Of a stretch of 64,000 nucleotides of DNA, positions 61,179 to 64,000 are shown piece after piece (position 1 is the stretch's first letter; each line of letters opens with the position of its first letter). Below the pieces are notes generated by a model that made no database searches, was not told the DNA's origin, and saw only the letters and a list, made by a program, of their open reading frames with translations. The DNA comes from Flavobacterium flabelliforme. GTDB lineage: Bacteria > Bacteroidota > Bacteroidia > Flavobacteriales > Flavobacteriaceae. Both the position numbers and the translations under genes were made by a program. The stretch spans positions 310,001 through 374,000 of the forward strand of contig NZ_JAGFBU010000002.1 in assembly GCF_017948675.1 (NCBI RefSeq), written 5' to 3'.

Positions 61179-62642
61179 ATGGAGAATTTTGTAAGTGTCA
61201 TCAATGGACTTGTTTGGAGTAATGCATTAATCGCTTTGTGTCTTGGAACAGGACTTTATTTTTCTGTAAGAACGCGTTTTTTACAAGTACGTCATTTCAA
61301 AGAAATGTTTCGTTTGTTATTTGATGGTAAGAGCACTGATTCGGGTGTTTCCTCTTTTCAAGCTTTATCAATGTCTTTGGCGGGTAGAGTAGGTACGGGA
61401 AATATTGCAGGAGTAGCAACAGCAATTGCTTTTGGAGGTCCAGGAGCCATGTTTTGGATGTGGTTAGTGGCTTTTTTAGGAGCGAGTACAGCGTTTATCG
61501 AAGCTACTTTAGCTCAAATTTATAAAGAAAAACATTTAGGTGAATTGCGAGGTGGTCCTGCATTTTATATCGAGCGCGGATTAGGAATTAAATGGTTTGG
61601 AGTTTTATTTGCTATTGTTTCTGTAATTTCTGCTGGAGTTCTTTTGCCAGGTGTTCAGGCAAATTCTGTTGCAGACGGAATCAAAAATGCCTTTAACTTA
61701 GAAACATGGGTTACTGGTGTTGGTCTTGTTTTGATATTTGCTGCAATTGTTTTTGGAGGTGTAAAAAGGATCGCAAAATTCACTGAATATATTGTTCCTT
61801 TCATGGCTATTGGGTATATGTTAATTGCGGTGATAATTATAGTAGTTGATTTCAAGAACCTTCCTGATGTAATTGCCTTAGTTTTTAAAAGTGCCTTTAA
61901 TATGGAAGCTGGTTTTGGAGCTGTTTTTGGTTTAGCAGTTCAGTGGGGAGTAAAAAGAGGAATCTATTCTAATGAAGCTGGGCAAGGAACAGCTCCACAT
62001 ATTGCAGCGGCTGCCAATGTTTCTCATCCGGCGAAACAAGGTTTAGTTCAGTCCTTCTCTGTTTATATTGATACTTTATTAGTGTGTTCTGCAACAGGAT
62101 TTATGTTATTAATGACCGGTAAGTATAATGTGCATAATCCAGATTTTGGAATCGCAGGTGCCTCTGAATTCTTATATTCTGGTGCTCAAAATATTGCAGT
62201 AGGTCCAGGATACACGCAGAGTGCTATGGATAGCGTTTTTCCAGGTTTTGGTTCTTATTTTGTAGCTATTGCATTGTTTTTCTTCGCGTTTACAACTATT
62301 TTAGCTTATTATTATATTGCAGAAACAAATATTTCTTACCTAACAAGAAAATTTGAATCTCCTGTTTTTAATTATGTTCTTAAAATAATTATGATGTTAG
62401 TGATCATGTATGGTTCTATAAATCAAGCTAAACTAGCATGGGATATTGGAGATATTGGAGTTGGATTGATGGCATGGTTTAATATTATTGCAATCATTTT
62501 ACTTCAAAAACCAGCATTAGCAGCGCTAAAAGACTATGAAAAACAGAAAAAGCAAGGTTTAGATCCAGTTTTTAGCCCGGAAGATATTGGAGTTACTAAT
62601 GCTCATATTTGGAATACTATTCAAAAAAACGAGCAAGTCTAA
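61179..62642 (+). CDS. AGCS family sodium:amino acid symporter
   Basis: A 487-residue transporter with about eleven hydrophobic segments. 'SFQALSMSLAGRVGTGNIAGVATAI' is the family signature at the first broken helix, 'GGPAFYIERGLG' follows, and 'WGVKRGIYSNEAGQGTAPHIAAAA' is the second conserved block. AGCS proteins take up alanine or glycine with sodium across the inner membrane. Length is usual. Isolated gene; terminator at 62661. Confidence 0.93.
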   Translation: MENFVSVINGLVWSNALIALCLGTGLYFSVRTRFLQVRHFKEMFRLLFDGKSTDSGVSSFQALSMSLAGRVGTGNIAGVATAIAFGGPGAMFWMWLVAFLGASTAFIEATLAQIYKEKHLGELRGGPAFYIERGLGIKWFGVLFAIVSVISAGVLLPGVQANSVADGIKNAFNLETWVTGVGLVLIFAAIVFGGVKRIAKFTEYIVPFMAIGYMLIAVIIIVVDFKNLPDVIALVFKSAFNMEAGFGAVFGLAVQWGVKRGIYSNEAGQGTAPHIAAAANVSHPAKQGLVQSFSVYIDTLLVCSATGFMLLMTGKYNVHNPDFGIAGASEFLYSGAQNIAVGPGYTQSAMDSVFPGFGSYFVAIALFFFAFTTILAYYYIAETNISYLTRKFESPVFNYVLKIIMMLVIMYGSINQAKLAWDIGDIGVGLMAWFNIIAIILLQKPALAALKDYEKQKKQGLDPVFSPEDIGVTNAHIWNTIQKNEQV

Positions 62643-62660
62643 AACCTTTTTTTTATTTGC

Positions 62661-62712
62661 AAAAGCTTCTGAAAATGGTAATTTATTACTGTTTTTAGAA
62701 GCTTTTATTTTA
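62661..62712 (+). terminator. Hairpin terminator after the AGCS symporter gene
   Basis: AAAAGCTTCTGAAAA (62661-62675) pairs with TTTTTAGAAGCTTTT (62692-62706) apart from one mismatch, loop of 16 bases, then ATTTTAT. Likely terminator. Confidence 0.65.
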
Positions 62713-62736
62713 TAAAAACTAATTACTTATTTACTC

Positions 62737-62744
62737 TATATTTG
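62737..62744 (+). promoter_or_regulatory. Candidate -7 box (TATATTTG) for the ABC-F gene
   Basis: Exact TAnnTTTG match, 65 bases before ATG 62809. Confidence 0.45.
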
Positions 62745-62808
62745 CACCTTCAAATTTTAGGCACTATTTTGATTCTATTTTTTGATTTCTAATCTCTAAC
62801 TTATAAAA

Positions 62809-64000
62809 ATGATTACAGTTAACGATATTTCTGTGCAATTTGGGGGCACAACACTTTTTAGTGATGTTTCTTTTGCTATAAATGAAAATGATAAGATTGC
62901 CCTAATGGGTAAAAATGGAGCGGGAAAATCGACGCTGCTTAAAATAATTGCAGGTCAAAGCAAGCCATCAACTGGAAATATTTCGGCACCAAAAGAGGCG
63001 GTTATCGCTTATTTGCCACAGCATTTATTAACTACAGATGGCGCAACTGTTATGGAAGAAACTTCAAAAGCATTTGGAGAAATTTTTTCTATGAAGTCAG
63101 AAATAGATGAAATCAATGAACAATTAACGATTCGTACGGATTACGAAAGTGATGCTTACATGAAATTAATTGAAAGAGTTTCTGATCTAAGTGAGAAATT
63201 CTATGCTATCGAAGAGGTAAATTACGAAGCTGAGGTTGAGAAAATATTAATTGGTTTAGGATTTGTTAGAGAAGATTTTAGTCGTCAAACTTCTGAGTTT
63301 TCAGGTGGTTGGAGAATGCGAATAGAATTAGCTAAAATCTTGTTGCAAAAACCAGACTTAATTTTGTTAGATGAGCCTACCAATCACATGGATATTGAAA
63401 GTATTCAGTGGTTAGAGGATTTCTTGATTAATTCAGCCAAAGCGGTTGTAGTAATTTCGCACGATAGAGCTTTTGTAGATAATATAACCAATCGTACTAT
63501 TGAAGTGACAATGGGACGTATTTATGATTATAAAGCGAAGTATTCTCATTATTTAGAACTAAGAAAAGACCGCCGTATGCACCAACAAAAAGCATACGAC
63601 GAGCAACAACGTATGATTGCGGATAACAGAACTTTTATTGATCGTTTCAAAGGAACTTTTTCTAAAACAGATGCCGTTCAATCGCGTGTAAAAATGTTAG
63701 AAAAGTTGGTTATTGTTCAAGTAGACGAGGTTGATACTTCAGCGTTGAAATTAAAGTTTCCACCCGCAGTTCGTTCGGGTCAATATCCTGTAATTGTAAA
63801 AGATTTATCCAAATCGTATGGCGATCACGTGGTTTTCAAAGATGCTAATATTGTTATCGAAAGAGGCGAGAAAGTAGCATTTGTTGGTAAAAATGGAGAA
63901 GGAAAATCAACGATGATCAAAGCAATTATGAAGCAAATCGAAATCGATGGCGGAAGTCTAGAGATTGGTCATAATGCGCAAATCGGTTATTTTGCTCAAA
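62809..64000 (+). CDS. ABC-F family ATP-binding protein, 3' end beyond window
   Basis: 397 codons of an ABC-F ATPase are visible, starting ATG 62809 (MITVNDISVQFGGTTLFSDV). First ATPase domain: Walker A 'MGKNGAGKSTLLK', signature 'EFSGGWRMRIELAK', Walker B 'LILLDEPTNHMDIES', 'VISHDRAFVDNI'. An Arg/Lys/Gln-rich linker (about 250-300) follows, then the second domain's Walker A 'VGKNGEGKSTMI'. ABC-F proteins act on ribosomes as translation factors, some giving antibiotic protection; this one looks like the housekeeping Uup/EttA-related type. The end lies outside the window. Confidence 0.92.
   Translation, partial: MITVNDISVQFGGTTLFSDVSFAINENDKIALMGKNGAGKSTLLKIIAGQSKPSTGNISAPKEAVIAYLPQHLLTTDGATVMEETSKAFGEIFSMKSEIDEINEQLTIRTDYESDAYMKLIERVSDLSEKFYAIEEVNYEAEVEKILIGLGFVREDFSRQTSEFSGGWRMRIELAKILLQKPDLILLDEPTNHMDIESIQWLEDFLINSAKAVVVISHDRAFVDNITNRTIEVTMGRIYDYKAKYSHYLELRKDRRMHQQKAYDEQQRMIADNRTFIDRFKGTFSKTDAVQSRVKMLEKLVIVQVDEVDTSALKLKFPPAVRSGQYPVIVKDLSKSYGDHVVFKDANIVIERGEKVAFVGKNGEGKSTMIKAIMKQIEIDGGSLEIGHNAQIGYFAQ

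Noticed and set aside
1..64000. CRISPR array, insertion sequence or toxin-antitoxin pair anywhere in the window
   Set aside because: No regularly spaced repeats, transposase motifs or small toxin/antitoxin gene pairs were seen on either strand.

Overview
The window looks like chromosomal DNA of a Flavobacterium-like member of the Bacteroidota. The grounds are: AT-rich sequence; starts preceded by A-runs rather than Shine-Dalgarno sequences; -7 boxes of the form TAnnTTTG, sometimes with an upstream TTG; a SusC/SusD pair under an ECF sigma/FecR pair; and Bacteroidota-restricted families (DUF4290, DUF4295, DUF4302, DUF4199, the alternative GlmU-like protein, BshC, type B L31). No prophage, insertion sequence, CRISPR array or plasmid feature was seen. 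Most of the window is core chromosome.

Layout. 0-11 kb: a partial small ORF, DUF4268, a NudL-like Nudix enzyme, a PlsC-type acyltransferase, a glycosyltransferase, a 2-oxoacid dehydrogenase E2, a DnaQ-like exonuclease, an FAH-family enzyme with an overlapping Hpt protein, a broken small gene, cinA, and rpmB-rpmG-DUF4295-ftsY. 11-14.4 kb: a small lipoprotein, a DUF721/DciA-like protein, ndk and bshC. 14.5-24 kb: an import locus on the minus strand reading sigma factor, FecR, SusC, SusD, zinc metallohydrolase lipoprotein, DUF4302 lipoprotein. 24.5-30.5 kb: a B12-binding-type radical SAM protein and a three-gene biotin-dependent acyl-CoA carboxylase. 31-41 kb: tRNA-Met(CAT), START-like protein, class IV aminotransferase, YqgE, HU, recQ-fmt, a P-loop kinase-like protein, DUF493, DUF4290, murA, a CDF metal transporter and aroQ. 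41-47.5 kb: three outer-membrane beta-barrel proteins, xerD, rny, a 6S RNA, zapA and a coiled-coil protein. 47.6-64 kb: an M23 peptidase followed by a TonB-dependent receptor, an EF-hand-like lipoprotein, DUF2971, an MsbA-like ABC exporter, a phosphohexomutase, a DPM1-like glycosyltransferase with DUF4199, rpmE2, a GlmU-like protein, an AGCS symporter, and an ABC-F gene cut by the window end.

How the genes work together. The import locus fits trans-envelope signalling: the SusC protein has an STN domain that would contact FecR, which would release the ECF sigma factor. SusD and two further lipoproteins would capture and process the substrate, whose identity the sequence does not show. The carboxylase genes supply biotin carboxylase, carrier and carboxyltransferase subunits. 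zapA, the 6S RNA and rny are consecutive on one strand.

Observations most worth checking: (1) a plus-strand promoter-like site and intrinsic terminator in the fecR-susC gap that could make a short RNA antisense to the susC leader; (2) two related hairpin elements at 7.1 and 11.3 kb; (3) MurA with Asp in place of the catalytic Cys, predicting fosfomycin insensitivity; (4) a radical SAM protein with a CX4CX2C cluster motif; (5) an unlabelled 6S RNA between zapA and rny; (6) a small membrane-protein gene broken by one in-frame stop. I did not find a clearly new multi-gene system. The import locus and the antisense RNA candidate come closest.
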